This document shows, in pieces, positions 8,915-15,805 of a DNA stretch of 42,029 bases; position 1 is the stretch's first letter, and every line of letters starts with the position of its first letter. A program made the position numbers and the translations under genes. Source of the stretch: Sphingobium phenoxybenzoativorans. GTDB taxonomy: Bacteria; Pseudomonadota; Alphaproteobacteria; Sphingomonadales; Sphingomonadaceae. The notes beneath the pieces were generated by a model. It worked only from the letters and a program-made list of their open reading frames with translations, did no database searches and was not told the DNA's origin. Location: assembly GCF_001757355.1 (NCBI RefSeq), contig NZ_MINO01000034.1, forward strand, positions 1 to 42,029, read 5' to 3'.

Positions 8915-9100
8915 GTGGAGTTGTGGCATATCTGTTCTTTCCTGACCGTTTTGGAGGAAAGGCATTTTGCCCGGACAGCATAGAAGCTTGGAAATGTGCA
9001 GCCGCCTCTCAGCCATGAGATCAGGGACCTTGAACAGAGATCGGTAGCCGTCCGTTGCATCCATCCCTCGCGGCGCTGCGCTGCCCAAGTCGGCAAGGCT
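8915..9100 (+). pseudogene. LysR-family regulator, broken N-terminal fragment
   Basis: From a GTG at 8915 the frame reads VELWHICSFLTVLEERHFAR. A TAG at 8981-8983 then interrupts it, and in the same frame KLGNVQPPLSHEIRDLEQ continues. This is the LysR DNA-binding domain (consensus 'ELRHLRYFLAVAEE.HF.RAAE.L...QPPLS.QIR.LE'). The stop sits where the family has Ala-Glu. After 'DLEQ' the similarity fades and no effector domain follows. The fragment is divergent from the hydrolase at 8048-8824, the usual arrangement for a LysR gene and its target. Confidence 0.7.
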
Positions 9101-9223
9101 TTCGGAAAAGGTTCGGGTGTGGAGATTATCGATGTGGCTGTCGCAGCTGCGCCGTAATGGCCACAGCGAAATCGAGTGACCCTACCCCGGAATTGCCACC
9201 GGCCAGAACGAGAGATCCGGCTT

Positions 9224-9255
9224 TTCATGGGCCGGGGTTAACCCCGGCCCATGAA
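9224..9255. repeat. Perfect 32-bp palindrome
   Basis: The left half is TTCATGGGCCGGGGTT and the right half is its exact reverse complement, with no spacer. No T-run follows on either side. It is probably a junction or mobile-element end, or a cruciform-forming site. It lies between the LysR and IS3 fragments. Confidence 0.85.
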
Positions 9256-9309
9256 GCGAATTCGGCCGGTGTCGAGAACCCCAGGGATGTGGAAGGTGCA
9301 TCTTGCGCA

Positions 9310-9464
9310 GCTCTGAAGGCCCAAGCCGCCGTATAACTGCTTCCAGCGGTAATACGTCGCCTCCGAGAGGCCCATCTTCCGGCACACTCCGGCACCTGCG
9401 TGCCGACCTCGGCCTGACGCAGCGCAAACGCAATTTGCTCGCCAGTGAACTTCGACTTCTTCAT
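9310..9464 (-). pseudogene. IS3-family transposase OrfA, truncated and frameshifted
   Basis: On the minus strand from an ATG at 9464 the frame reads MKKSKFTGEQIAFALRQAEV. It shifts near 9390 and continues in another frame as VCRKMGLSEATYYRWKQLYG, followed by GLG. This is the helix-turn-helix start of the IS3-family OrfA protein (IS407/ISPsy-like group). The similarity stops near 9315. No OrfB and no terminal repeats were seen, so the element is dead. Confidence 0.8.
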
Positions 9465-9564
9465 GCAAAATCTCCAACTCAAATCAGCTTCGATTTTGAC
9501 AGATTTCTCCCATTCCCGCTGGAGGCATTTTCCGGGACGGGGTCGAGCCCCCGCTGTCTCAATT

Positions 9565-9583
9565 GGCTTGCAGGGTGCAAGCC
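9565..9583. repeat. Dispersed hairpin repeat, copy 1
   Basis: GGCTTGCA-GGG-TGCAAGCC has perfect 8-bp arms. Other copies lie at 12438-12456 and 16992-17010. Each copy precedes a fluoride-related gene block. Confidence 0.75.
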
Positions 9584-9680
9584 TAGTCGATCCCGGCCTT
9601 CTCCTTCCCTGAACTTGGCAGGCCACCGCCGTGCGGGAGTGGATACGGGTTATCTGGAGATTGAGCACGTCATAAGGATT

Positions 9681-9699
9681 GACGCTGCAGTGCAGCGTC
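9681..9699. repeat. Hairpin GACGCTGCA-G-TGCAGCGTC upstream of riboswitch 1
   Basis: Perfect 9-bp arms surround a single central base, 15 bases before the fluoride riboswitch core. It has no T-run. It may insulate the riboswitch transcript or act as an operator. Confidence 0.5.
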
Positions 9700-9714
9700 A
9701 GGCATAGCCGATCA

Positions 9715-9777
9715 CGGCAATGGATTCCTGCCGGGCTCGTCCGAGCCGAACCGCCCGCAAGGCTGATGATTCCTACC
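9715..9777 (+). promoter_or_regulatory. Fluoride riboswitch (crcB motif) 1
   Basis: The conserved elements appear in order. A first stem is CGGCA/TGCCG around ATGGATTCC, then a variable hairpin GGCTCG-TC-CGAGCC (9734-9747). GAACCGCC follows, then GGCTGATGATTCCTACC. These match the fluoride aptamer, where 'GATGG..TTCC', 'AACCGCC' and 'GCTGATGACTCCTAC' build the pseudoknot that binds F-. The core ends 28 bases before the GTG of the ClC-type F- antiporter, with AAGGAGG just upstream, so control may be at translation. The target gene supports the call strongly. Confidence 0.9.
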
Positions 9778-9805
9778 TGTCGCCGTCAGGCAACAAGGAG
9801 GAATT

Positions 9806-11653
9806 GTGCGCGCTACGTTTCGGAATCTCTTTCATACCCTAAACGTCGCTGCGTTCGTCCGCACGCGCCACGGCCACGCCATCTCGGTGCTTCGCTGGGG
9901 ATTGATTCTCGTGCCGATGGCGCTGGCGGTCGGAAGTCTCTGCGCTGCCTTCCTGTGGAGTCTCGACGTCGCGACACGGACGCGCTTCGCGCATCCCTGG
10001 CTGCTGTTCCTGCTGCCGGCGGGCGGCTTCGCGATCGGGCTGCTCTACCAGTGGACGGGCAGGAGCGTCGAAGGCGGCAACAACCTGATCGTCGAGCAAA
10101 TCCACGAGCCCGGTGGCGGCGTGCCGCTGCGCATGGCGCCACTGATCTTCATCGGAACCGTGGCGACGCACCTGTTCGGCGGCTCCGCAGGGCGCGAGGG
10201 GACAGCCGTGCAGCTCGGGGGAAGCCTCGCGAGTGCGGTCGCGCGTCTGGTCGGGCTCGATCCATCCGGCGTCCGCGTTCTGCTGATGGCCGGTATTGCC
10301 GCCGGCTTCGGGGCGGTGTTCGGCACGCCGCTCGCCGGCGCCGTGTTCGCGCTGGAAGTGCTCGCGATCGGTCGCGTCGAATATTCGGCGCTGGTGCCAT
10401 GCCTGATCGCCGGTGTCGTCGGTGACTGGACCTGCCATATGTGGGGCATCCATCACGGCGCCTATCACATCGACTATGTTGCCGGCGTCGGTGGTGCGCT
10501 GACCGCGGAACCGCTGTTGCTGGGCAAGGCAGCGATCGCCGGCGTGGTGTTCGGGCTTGCCGGCCTCGTCTTCGCGGAGGCCAATCACAGCCTGGGCGGC
10601 CTGTTCAAGCGCCTCATTCCCTATGGTCCGGTTCGGCCAGTGGTCGGCGGGTTGATGGTCATCGCCTTGGTCTATCTGCTCGGCACCCGTGATTATCTCG
10701 GGCTAGGAGTTTGGTCCGCCGATCCCAACGCTCCCACCATCGCCGGCTTCTTCGGGCCGCCCGTCGACCATTGGAGCTGGCTGCTCAAGATCCTCTTCAC
10801 CGTCGTGACCCTAAGCGCCGGCTTCAAGGGCGGCGAGGTCACGCCCTTGTTCTTCATCGGGGCCGCACTCGGCAACGCGCTCGGCGGGCTCCTGGGCGCG
10901 CCTGTCGATCTGTTCGCGGGGCTCGGCTTCGTGGCGGTGTTCGCGGGGGCGGCCAACACGCCGCTCGCCTGCACGATCATGGGCGTCGAGCTGTTCGGGG
11001 CGACCCACATCGTGCCGATCGCGATCGCGTGCTTCCTGGCCTATCTCTGCTCGGGTCACAGCGGCATCTATCTGTCGCAGCGGATCGCCGTCCCCAAGAC
11101 GGGCGGCGGCCTGCTCCCGCCCGATACCACGCTGCGGGATGCCCGCGCGATCCGCCCGCAGCATTCACTCACCGATCTTTTCCCCTTCTCCCCATCCATC
11201 ACCAGCGAAGGCGATCCCATGCCCCACACACATCAGGTCAATGCCAGCGAGATCGGCATGATCCGTATCTACCTCAAGCCCAGCGACAAGGCCGCCAAGG
11301 GCTCCGTGAAGACGCTTTGGGCCTCCAAGCCGCTCTACCGCGCCCTGGTCGCGCAGGCGAAAGCGGAAGGCGTCATGAACGCCGTCGCGCATCACACCCA
11401 TTACGGCTTCTCAAACCACGGCCCGGTGCGCGAGCATGGCGCCGAGATCAGCGATCCGCATCTGACCATGTGCGTCGAGCTGATCGACCATCGCGACAAG
11501 CTCGAAGCCTTCTGCGCGGCACATGGCGATCTGCTGGCGAGCAAGGTGATCGTTTACAAGCATCTCGAGCATTGGAGCATCGGCCCCAGGGGTGTCGATC
11601 ATGAGGATGCGACGCCCGAAGAGCTGTCGGCCGAGCCGGATGCCGCCGTCTGA
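9806..11653 (+). CDS. ClC-type fluoride/proton antiporter (EriC-F) fused to a DUF190 domain
   Basis: The protein has 615 residues. Residues 1 to about 450 are a ClC membrane protein with about ten hydrophobic segments. The gating-Glu motif GREGT lies at 129-133, [18 protein letters not shown] follows, and [12 protein letters not shown] comes near the end. Where chloride ClCs have GSGIP this has GNNLI (91-95). Fluoride-specific ClCs are known to differ there, and the fluoride riboswitch just upstream supports F- export in exchange for H+. Residues 472-615 are a DUF190 domain ([34 protein letters not shown]), usually a separate gene near crcB. An in-frame ATG at 11219 with GAAGG upstream could start the DUF190 part alone. 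The GTG start at 9806 has AAGGAGG. The ABC ATPase gene overlaps the 3' end. Confidence 0.9.
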   Translation: MRATFRNLFHTLNVAAFVRTRHGHAISVLRWGLILVPMALAVGSLCAAFLWSLDVATRTRFAHPWLLFLLPAGGFAIGLLYQWTGRSVEGGNNLIVEQIHEPGGGVPLRMAPLIFIGTVATHLFGGSAGREGTAVQLGGSLASAVARLVGLDPSGVRVLLMAGIAAGFGAVFGTPLAGAVFALEVLAIGRVEYSALVPCLIAGVVGDWTCHMWGIHHGAYHIDYVAGVGGALTAEPLLLGKAAIAGVVFGLAGLVFAEANHSLGGLFKRLIPYGPVRPVVGGLMVIALVYLLGTRDYLGLGVWSADPNAPTIAGFFGPPVDHWSWLLKILFTVVTLSAGFKGGEVTPLFFIGAALGNALGGLLGAPVDLFAGLGFVAVFAGAANTPLACTIMGVELFGATHIVPIAIACFLAYLCSGHSGIYLSQRIAVPKTGGGLLPPDTTLRDARAIRPQHSLTDLFPFSPSITSEGDPMPHTHQVNASEIGMIRIYLKPSDKAAKGSVKTLWASKPLYRALVAQAKAEGVMNAVAHHTHYGFSNHGPVREHGAEISDPHLTMCVELIDHRDKLEAFCAAHGDLLASKVIVYKHLEHWSIGPRGVDHEDATPEELSAEPDAAV

Positions 11654-12431
11654 TGGGGCACCGCCGCTCGAGGTGAAGGGGCTCAGGACCGAAATCGGCG
11701 AGCAGGTCATCCATAAGGGCCTCGACCTGACCGTTAAACGCGGCGAGATCCTCGGCCTCGTCGGCGGCTCAGGTTCGGGAAAGTCCGTGCTGCTGAAATC
11801 TATCATCGGCTTGCTTCCGCCCGCTAGCGGCTCGATCCAGGTGTTCGGGACCGACATTCATGAGGGGCCGGAGGCGGAAATCGAAGCCGTCAAACGCCGG
11901 TGGGGCGTGCTGTTTCAGGCCAATGCCCTGTTTTCAACGCTAACGGTGCGGGAAAACATCGAAGTCCCGCTGCGCGAACACGCCCGGCTTCCGGACCAAA
12001 TGCTTTGTGAAATCGCCCAGCTCAAGGCGATCCTGTCGGGTCTCCCAGCGGACTCGATCGACAAATTTCCCAATGAGCTGTCGGGCGGGATGCAGAAGCG
12101 GGCCGGCGTAGCTCGCGCGATTGCGCTTGATCCCGAACTGTTGCTGCTTGACGAGCCGACATCGGGCCTCGACCCGGTGATGGCCGATCAGATCGACCGT
12201 CTGATCCGCGATCTGGCGCATAGTCTCGGTCTGACGGTCGTGCTGGTGACGCACGACATCGACACGCTCTACACGATCACCGATCGGGTAGCGGCGCTTG
12301 CGGACAAGAAGATCGTAGCCATCGCGCCGGTCCGCGAGCTGGAAAAGTCCGATCATCCCTGGGTGCGCGAATACCTGCTGGGGAAGCGCTCGCGCGCCGG
12401 CACGCCGCTTGGCGTTGGCGACCATCGCTGA
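11640..12431 (+). CDS. ABC transporter ATPase, MlaF type (orphan)
   Basis: The protein has 263 residues. Walker A is GGSGSGKS, the Q-loop is [15 protein letters not shown], the ABC signature is [20 protein letters not shown], Walker B is LLLLDEP, and the switch His is in VVLVTHDID. 'LFQ..ALF..LTV.EN..VPL' and 'SGGM.KR...ARA' are typical of MlaF/Ttg2A, the ATPase of MCE-type lipid or solvent transport systems. The partner permease (MlaE) and MCE protein (MlaD) are not present in the window. The ATG at 11640 overlaps the upstream stop by 14 bases, so it is coupled to the fluoride antiporter. An earlier ATG at 11592 is possible. Its role in fluoride tolerance is unknown. It may work with a chromosomal MlaE. 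Confidence 0.87.
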   Translation: MPPSDGAPPLEVKGLRTEIGEQVIHKGLDLTVKRGEILGLVGGSGSGKSVLLKSIIGLLPPASGSIQVFGTDIHEGPEAEIEAVKRRWGVLFQANALFSTLTVRENIEVPLREHARLPDQMLCEIAQLKAILSGLPADSIDKFPNELSGGMQKRAGVARAIALDPELLLLDEPTSGLDPVMADQIDRLIRDLAHSLGLTVVLVTHDIDTLYTITDRVAALADKKIVAIAPVRELEKSDHPWVREYLLGKRSRAGTPLGVGDHR

Positions 12432-12437
12432 GCCGAG

Positions 12438-12456
12438 GGCTTGCACGGTGCAAGCC
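12438..12456. repeat. Dispersed hairpin repeat, copy 2
   Basis: GGCTTGCA-CGG-TGCAAGCC has perfect 8-bp arms, seven bases after the ABC ATPase stop and about 44 bases before riboswitch 2. It has no T-run. Confidence 0.75.
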
Positions 12457-12499
12457 TCCGCCCTTGCCGATCGACGAGGCGAATATCTATATAGGGTTC

Positions 12500-12547
12500 G
12501 GGGATGGAGTTCCCCATCAACCGCCGCAAAGGCTGATAACTCCTACC
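12500..12547 (+). promoter_or_regulatory. Fluoride riboswitch (crcB motif) 2
   Basis: The core shows GGGGATGGAGTTCCCC, TCAACCGCC, and GGCTGATAACTCCTACC (one base off the usual GATGAC). Downstream, GGTAGG at 12570-12575 can pair with CCTACC at 12542-12547 around an inner ACGCC/GGCGT stem. Such an alternative hairpin would compete with the aptamer's 3' strand, a plausible expression platform. The universal stress gene at 12608 follows. Confidence 0.9.
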
Positions 12548-12607
12548 AGAACGCCATTTCGCGGGCGTCGGTAGGTCTTGCCGCACTCCCGCAGAAGGGA
12601 GAGGGTC

Positions 12608-13429
12608 ATGACCACTAAGCTGTTGGCGGTGATCGCCGAGGCCGCGACGACGCCGGCCTGTCTGGACGCGGCCGAGGCCGCAGCCCATGTGCTGAAGGAT
12701 GCCACGATCGAGGCGCTGCATGTCGTCGTCGATCCCGAGCATATTGTCTGCGCGAGCGAGGAGCTGGCCTTCCAGCAATTGCGTGTCCGCTATGAAGGCA
12801 CCGCCCAGGAGCGCGAGGCGGCGACACACGCGACCTATGAAGCCTGGATCGCCGAGCATCCGGACGCGGACATTCCGCTGCGCTGGAAGGAACGCATCGG
12901 CGCCGAGGAGGAAAATGTCGAGCAGGAAGCGCGTATCTTCGATGTGCTGGTCCTGGCGCGCCCGACCAACATGGACGGCGGCGACGCGCTCCACGCCGCC
13001 TTCAACCGCGTCAAGCATCCCTTCTTTCTGGTGCCCGCGAAATGGCGTCTTCAACCTGGTGATACTTTCGCTGAGCATATCGTCATCGCCTGGAACGACA
13101 CATCGGCTTGTCTGCGGTCGCTCGAAGGCGCCTTGCCGTGGTTGCGCGTGGCGAGTGAGGTGACGCTGCTGCTGGTCGCCGAAAGCCGCGAGATTGCCCG
13201 TTCGGCCGAAGAGCTGCTCGGACTCGAAGGCATAGCTTTCCACGTCCGCCAAGTGCCGCGCGATAGCGAGACGCTCGGCGACCAGCTCGTTACCGAAGCG
13301 CACCAGCTCGGTGCCGATCTGCTGGTGATGGGCGCCTATCGGCACAATCAGTTCATCGAATGGCTGCTTGGCGGAACCACCCGCCATGTGCTCGCGCGCT
13401 TCGATCTGCCCCTGTTTCTCGCTCACTGA
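12608..13429 (+). CDS. Universal stress protein, two-domain
   Basis: The protein has 273 residues. The N-terminal half begins MTTKLLAVIAEAATTPACLD and contains IEALHVVVDPEHIV. The C-terminal half has IVIAWNDTSACLRSLEGALPWL, then GADLLVMGAYRHNQFIEWLL and GGTTRHVL, the 'G.RG/GS.T..V' phosphate-binding end of UspA domains. It is a tandem Usp protein, one domain much degraded. It is a paralogue of 17482-18291: 'IEALHVVVDP', 'GAYRH.Q..EWLLG.TTR..L' and 'LPLFLAH' are shared. Usp proteins bind ATP or other nucleotides and promote survival under stress. It is the first gene after riboswitch 2, so F- induction is expected. GGAGAGGGTC precedes the ATG. Confidence 0.88.
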   Translation: MTTKLLAVIAEAATTPACLDAAEAAAHVLKDATIEALHVVVDPEHIVCASEELAFQQLRVRYEGTAQEREAATHATYEAWIAEHPDADIPLRWKERIGAEEENVEQEARIFDVLVLARPTNMDGGDALHAAFNRVKHPFFLVPAKWRLQPGDTFAEHIVIAWNDTSACLRSLEGALPWLRVASEVTLLLVAESREIARSAEELLGLEGIAFHVRQVPRDSETLGDQLVTEAHQLGADLLVMGAYRHNQFIEWLLGGTTRHVLARFDLPLFLAH

Positions 13430-13435
13430 CGAAGG

Positions 13436-13771
13436 ATGGAGAAGATGCCCGAAGATCATGCCTATTTCGTGCGCCGAGCACAGGAGGAGCAGCGCTTGGC
13501 CGCAGAGGCCGATACGGCCGAGGCTAAAGCGTCGCACCTGAAGCTCGCCGAAGAATATACCGCCAGAGCGGCCGAGGTGGGCGAGCGGGCCGTAGGGAAG
13601 GCAGAGGGTGCCGCCCTGCAGCCCGACGAAACCGATCCCGCCAATATCGACCAGACCCGCACCGCCGGTCCAGCCAGTATCCGCGACCGCGACCCCCGAC
13701 GAGGCTGGGATGAGGTCGATGAACAATCTGACGAGAGCTTTCCGGCAAGCGACCCGCCAAGTATCCCATGA
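13436..13771 (+). CDS. Small acidic hypothetical protein
   Basis: The protein has 111 residues. The N-terminal half is a charged helix (about residues 5-60, rich in Ala, Glu and Lys). The C-terminus ends in DESFPASDPPSIP, a tail seen in several small alphaproteobacterial proteins of unknown function. There is no signal peptide or membrane segment, so it is probably cytoplasmic. It starts six bases after the Usp stop; a second ATG three codons later is better placed behind GGAG. Its stop overlaps the start of the 34-residue membrane protein by four bases. The function is unknown. Its place after riboswitch 2 ties it to the fluoride response. Confidence 0.65.
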   Translation: MEKMPEDHAYFVRRAQEEQRLAAEADTAEAKASHLKLAEEYTARAAEVGERAVGKAEGAALQPDETDPANIDQTRTAGPASIRDRDPRRGWDEVDEQSDESFPASDPPSIP

Positions 13772-13872
13772 AGGTCGATATGCCCGTAGCCCCTTTCGAC
13801 CTGATTCTGGTGCTGGCAGTCATCCTCGCAATCGTTGGCGTCCTCGTCAGTGTGACAAAATCCAAGGGGTGA
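13768..13872 (+). CDS. 34-residue single-span membrane microprotein
   Basis: ATG at 13768 overlaps the stop of the preceding gene (ATGA), and the frame ends with TGA at 13870-13872. The product begins MKVDMPVAPFDLILVLAVIL, continues AIVGVLVSV and closes TKSKG. It has one strongly hydrophobic helix of about 20 residues and a short basic tail. ATGA coupling and the clean membrane-helix composition support it as real. The function is unknown. It could help or regulate a membrane transporter of the fluoride island. Confidence 0.6.
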   Translation: MKVDMPVAPFDLILVLAVILAIVGVLVSVTKSKG

Positions 13873-13959
13873 CTGGATTAGCCTTGAGCGGAACGATCAA
13901 TTCACTTTAAGGTTATCCGGAAGGGAAGGGCTCTTGCCCTGCCTTCGACATCGCTGGAT

Positions 13960-14004
13960 GGGGATGGAGTCCCCCATAACCGCCGACAGGCTGATGACCC
14001 CTAC
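13960..14004 (+). promoter_or_regulatory. Fluoride riboswitch (crcB motif) 3
   Basis: The core reads GGGGATGGAGTCCCC, then CATAACCGCC, then GGCTGATGACCCCTAC, an excellent fit to the fluoride aptamer. Two strong hairpins follow before the next gene, GGGCCGT/ACGGCCC (14041-14059) and CGGGC-ATA-GCCCG (14080-14092). These could be the expression platform. It heads the longest block of the island (14116-21487). Confidence 0.92.
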
Positions 14005-14115
14005 TGCGTCAAACGCGGTGGGAGTGTGTCTTCGCCGCGCGGGCCGTCGGTAACGGCCCGATCCTGACACACGCCGGAACGGGCATAGCCCGAGCGGGTG
14101 CGGAGACGGTGAAGA

Positions 14116-15339
14116 ATGACCCATGTGTGGGCGATTGCCGCGCTTTGGCTGGGGCTGGCGCTGGTCGCGACCCTTATGTCGATCTGGTTCAAGATCGCTA
14201 CGGCGCTGTCGGAAATCGTGGTGGGCACCATCGCCCAGCTCATTATCGGCGCGGCCGTGGGCTCGGCAGTGCTCGGCACCCAGGAAAGCTGGGTGACATT
14301 CCTATCGGGGGCGGGCGCGATCGTCCTCACCTTCCTCGCCGGCGCCGAGCTGGACCCGAGCGTTTTCCGCACCAAATGGAAGGAGGCGACCGCAGTCGGT
14401 CTGGCGGGGTTCACGCTGCCGTTCGTCGGCTGCACGCTACTCGCCGTCCTCGGGCTGGGCTGGACGATGAAGGCCGCCCTGCTCGCCGGCGTCGCCATGT
14501 CCACAACTTCGGTCGCGGTCGTCTATGCAGTCATGCTCGAGTTCGGGCTCAATCGCACCGATTATGGCAAGACGCTGCTTGCCGCCTGCTTCATCAACGA
14601 CCTGGTGACGGTGCTGGCGCTGGGCGTGATCTTCGCGCCATTCACCGTCAAGACGGCGATTTTCGCTGGGATCGCTGTCGTCGTGTTCGTGATCCTGCCG
14701 TGGCTGACGCCCCGCTTCTTCAAACTCTATGGCGATCGCCCCTCCGAGCTGGAAGCCAAGTTTCTGTTGCTCGCGCTGTTCGGCCTCGGCGCGCTTGCGA
14801 CCTGGGCGGACAGCGAAGCGGTGCTGCCGGCCTATCTGGTCGGCATGGTGCTAGCTGGCACCGTAGGCAAGGATCACGCGCTCATTCGGCGGCTGCGCAC
14901 GCTGACCTTCGGCCTGCTGACGCCCTTCTACTTCATTCGCGCCGGCTCGTTCGTCTCACTGTCGGCGCTATGGGCTGCGCCGATTGGCTTTCTCGTGCTC
15001 TTGATCGGCAAGATGGCCTCGAAGGTGGTCGGCGTCTATCCGTTGACGCGCTGGTTCGCGTCTCCGCGCAAGGAAGCGGCCTACACGACCCTGCTTATGT
15101 CGACGGGCCTTACCTTCGGAACGATTTCAGCGCTGTTCGGCCTCTCGCACCACGTCATCGACCAGAGCCAATATTCGATCCTCGTCGCGACCGTGATCGG
15201 CTCGGCGATCGTCCCGACATTGATCGCCAATGCCTTCTACCTGCCGCGACACCTGATCCCGCCTGAAGAGCCGCTTCCCGACGCGCAAAAGCCCGAAGCG
15301 GCGCCGCAGGTCGCGGCCGCCGTAGCAGGCCGCTCATGA
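14116..15339 (+). CDS. Cation/proton antiporter (CPA family, Na+/H+ exchanger domain)
   Basis: The protein has 407 residues with about 11-12 hydrophobic segments. Recognisable parts are TFLAGAELDPSVFRTKWKEA, the LAGVAMSTTSVAVVYAVM helix, the ACFINDLVTVLALGV helix with the Asn-Asp ('ND') ion-binding pair, and LLTPFYFIRAGSFVSL. These fit the Na_H_exchanger fold (CPA1/CPA2), which swaps Na+ or K+ for H+ across the inner membrane. It is the first gene after riboswitch 3. Fluoride enters as HF and acidifies the cytoplasm, so a pH-homeostasis antiporter fits. Similar antiporters occur in other fluoride-riboswitch operons. Whether it carries F- itself cannot be told from sequence. Confidence 0.88.
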   Translation: MTHVWAIAALWLGLALVATLMSIWFKIATALSEIVVGTIAQLIIGAAVGSAVLGTQESWVTFLSGAGAIVLTFLAGAELDPSVFRTKWKEATAVGLAGFTLPFVGCTLLAVLGLGWTMKAALLAGVAMSTTSVAVVYAVMLEFGLNRTDYGKTLLAACFINDLVTVLALGVIFAPFTVKTAIFAGIAVVVFVILPWLTPRFFKLYGDRPSELEAKFLLLALFGLGALATWADSEAVLPAYLVGMVLAGTVGKDHALIRRLRTLTFGLLTPFYFIRAGSFVSLSALWAAPIGFLVLLIGKMASKVVGVYPLTRWFASPRKEAAYTTLLMSTGLTFGTISALFGLSHHVIDQSQYSILVATVIGSAIVPTLIANAFYLPRHLIPPEEPLPDAQKPEAAPQVAAAVAGRS

Positions 15340-15364
15340 CGTCGCCGGCAAGGAGGTAAGTTCG

Positions 15365-15805
15365 ATGTTCCACCATATCGTTCACGCCAATGATGGCTCC
15401 GAGAACTCCCTGACCGCGCTACGCACCGCGATTGAGCTGGCAGCGGTCGCGGACACCGGCCTCGACGTGCTGTTCGTCGAAGACATTGCGCCTCGAACCG
15501 GCATGATCGCGGACGTAACCGCGCATGAAACGGAGGAACGCCGCCATATCGGCAGGCACAAGGCGCTCGCCGAGCGGATCGCGGCGCGATCGGGTGTCAC
15601 GCTGAAGACCCACGTCTTCACCGGCCATCCGGTCGGGCACATCGTCGCGTTCACACGCGAGGCCAAGGCCGATCTGCTGGTGATCGGCGCGACCGAACAT
15701 GCCGATCTGTGGGAGCACCTGTTCGGCCGCCGCTCGGACCGCATGACGCACAAGGTGGATTGCTCGGTGCTCATCGTCCGCGAGGGAGGACATGATGCTG
15801 CGTGA
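15365..15805 (+). CDS. Universal stress protein UspA, single domain
   Basis: The protein has 146 residues, a complete Usp domain. It opens with IVHANDGSENSLTALRTAIE ('DGS..S..A' nucleotide loop). GHPVGHIVAFTREAKADLLV and IGATEHADLWEHLFGRRSDR follow, and it ends with VDCSVLIVRE. AAGGAGGTAAGTTCG precedes the ATG. The 3' end overlaps the methyltransferase by 14 bases. It is not close to the two larger Usp proteins in this island. It lies in the riboswitch 3 block. Confidence 0.9.
   Translation: MFHHIVHANDGSENSLTALRTAIELAAVADTGLDVLFVEDIAPRTGMIADVTAHETEERRHIGRHKALAERIAARSGVTLKTHVFTGHPVGHIVAFTREAKADLLVIGATEHADLWEHLFGRRSDRMTHKVDCSVLIVREGGHDAA

Larger units (their letters stand above)
8825..9714. 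other. Degenerate region between catabolic and fluoride islands
   Basis: About 890 bases hold no intact gene. The region contains a LysR fragment (8915-9100), a perfect 32-bp palindrome (9224-9255), an IS3-type orfA fragment on the minus strand (9310-9464), a short dispersed hairpin repeat (9565-9583) and a 19-base hairpin (9681-9699). Fragments of unrelated genes side by side mark this as a recombination scar at the left edge of the fluoride island. Confidence 0.7.

Noticed and set aside
12353..13726. 457-residue minus frame opposite the Usp genes
   Set aside because: Overlaps a riboswitch and a clear Usp gene on the other strand and has no family features.
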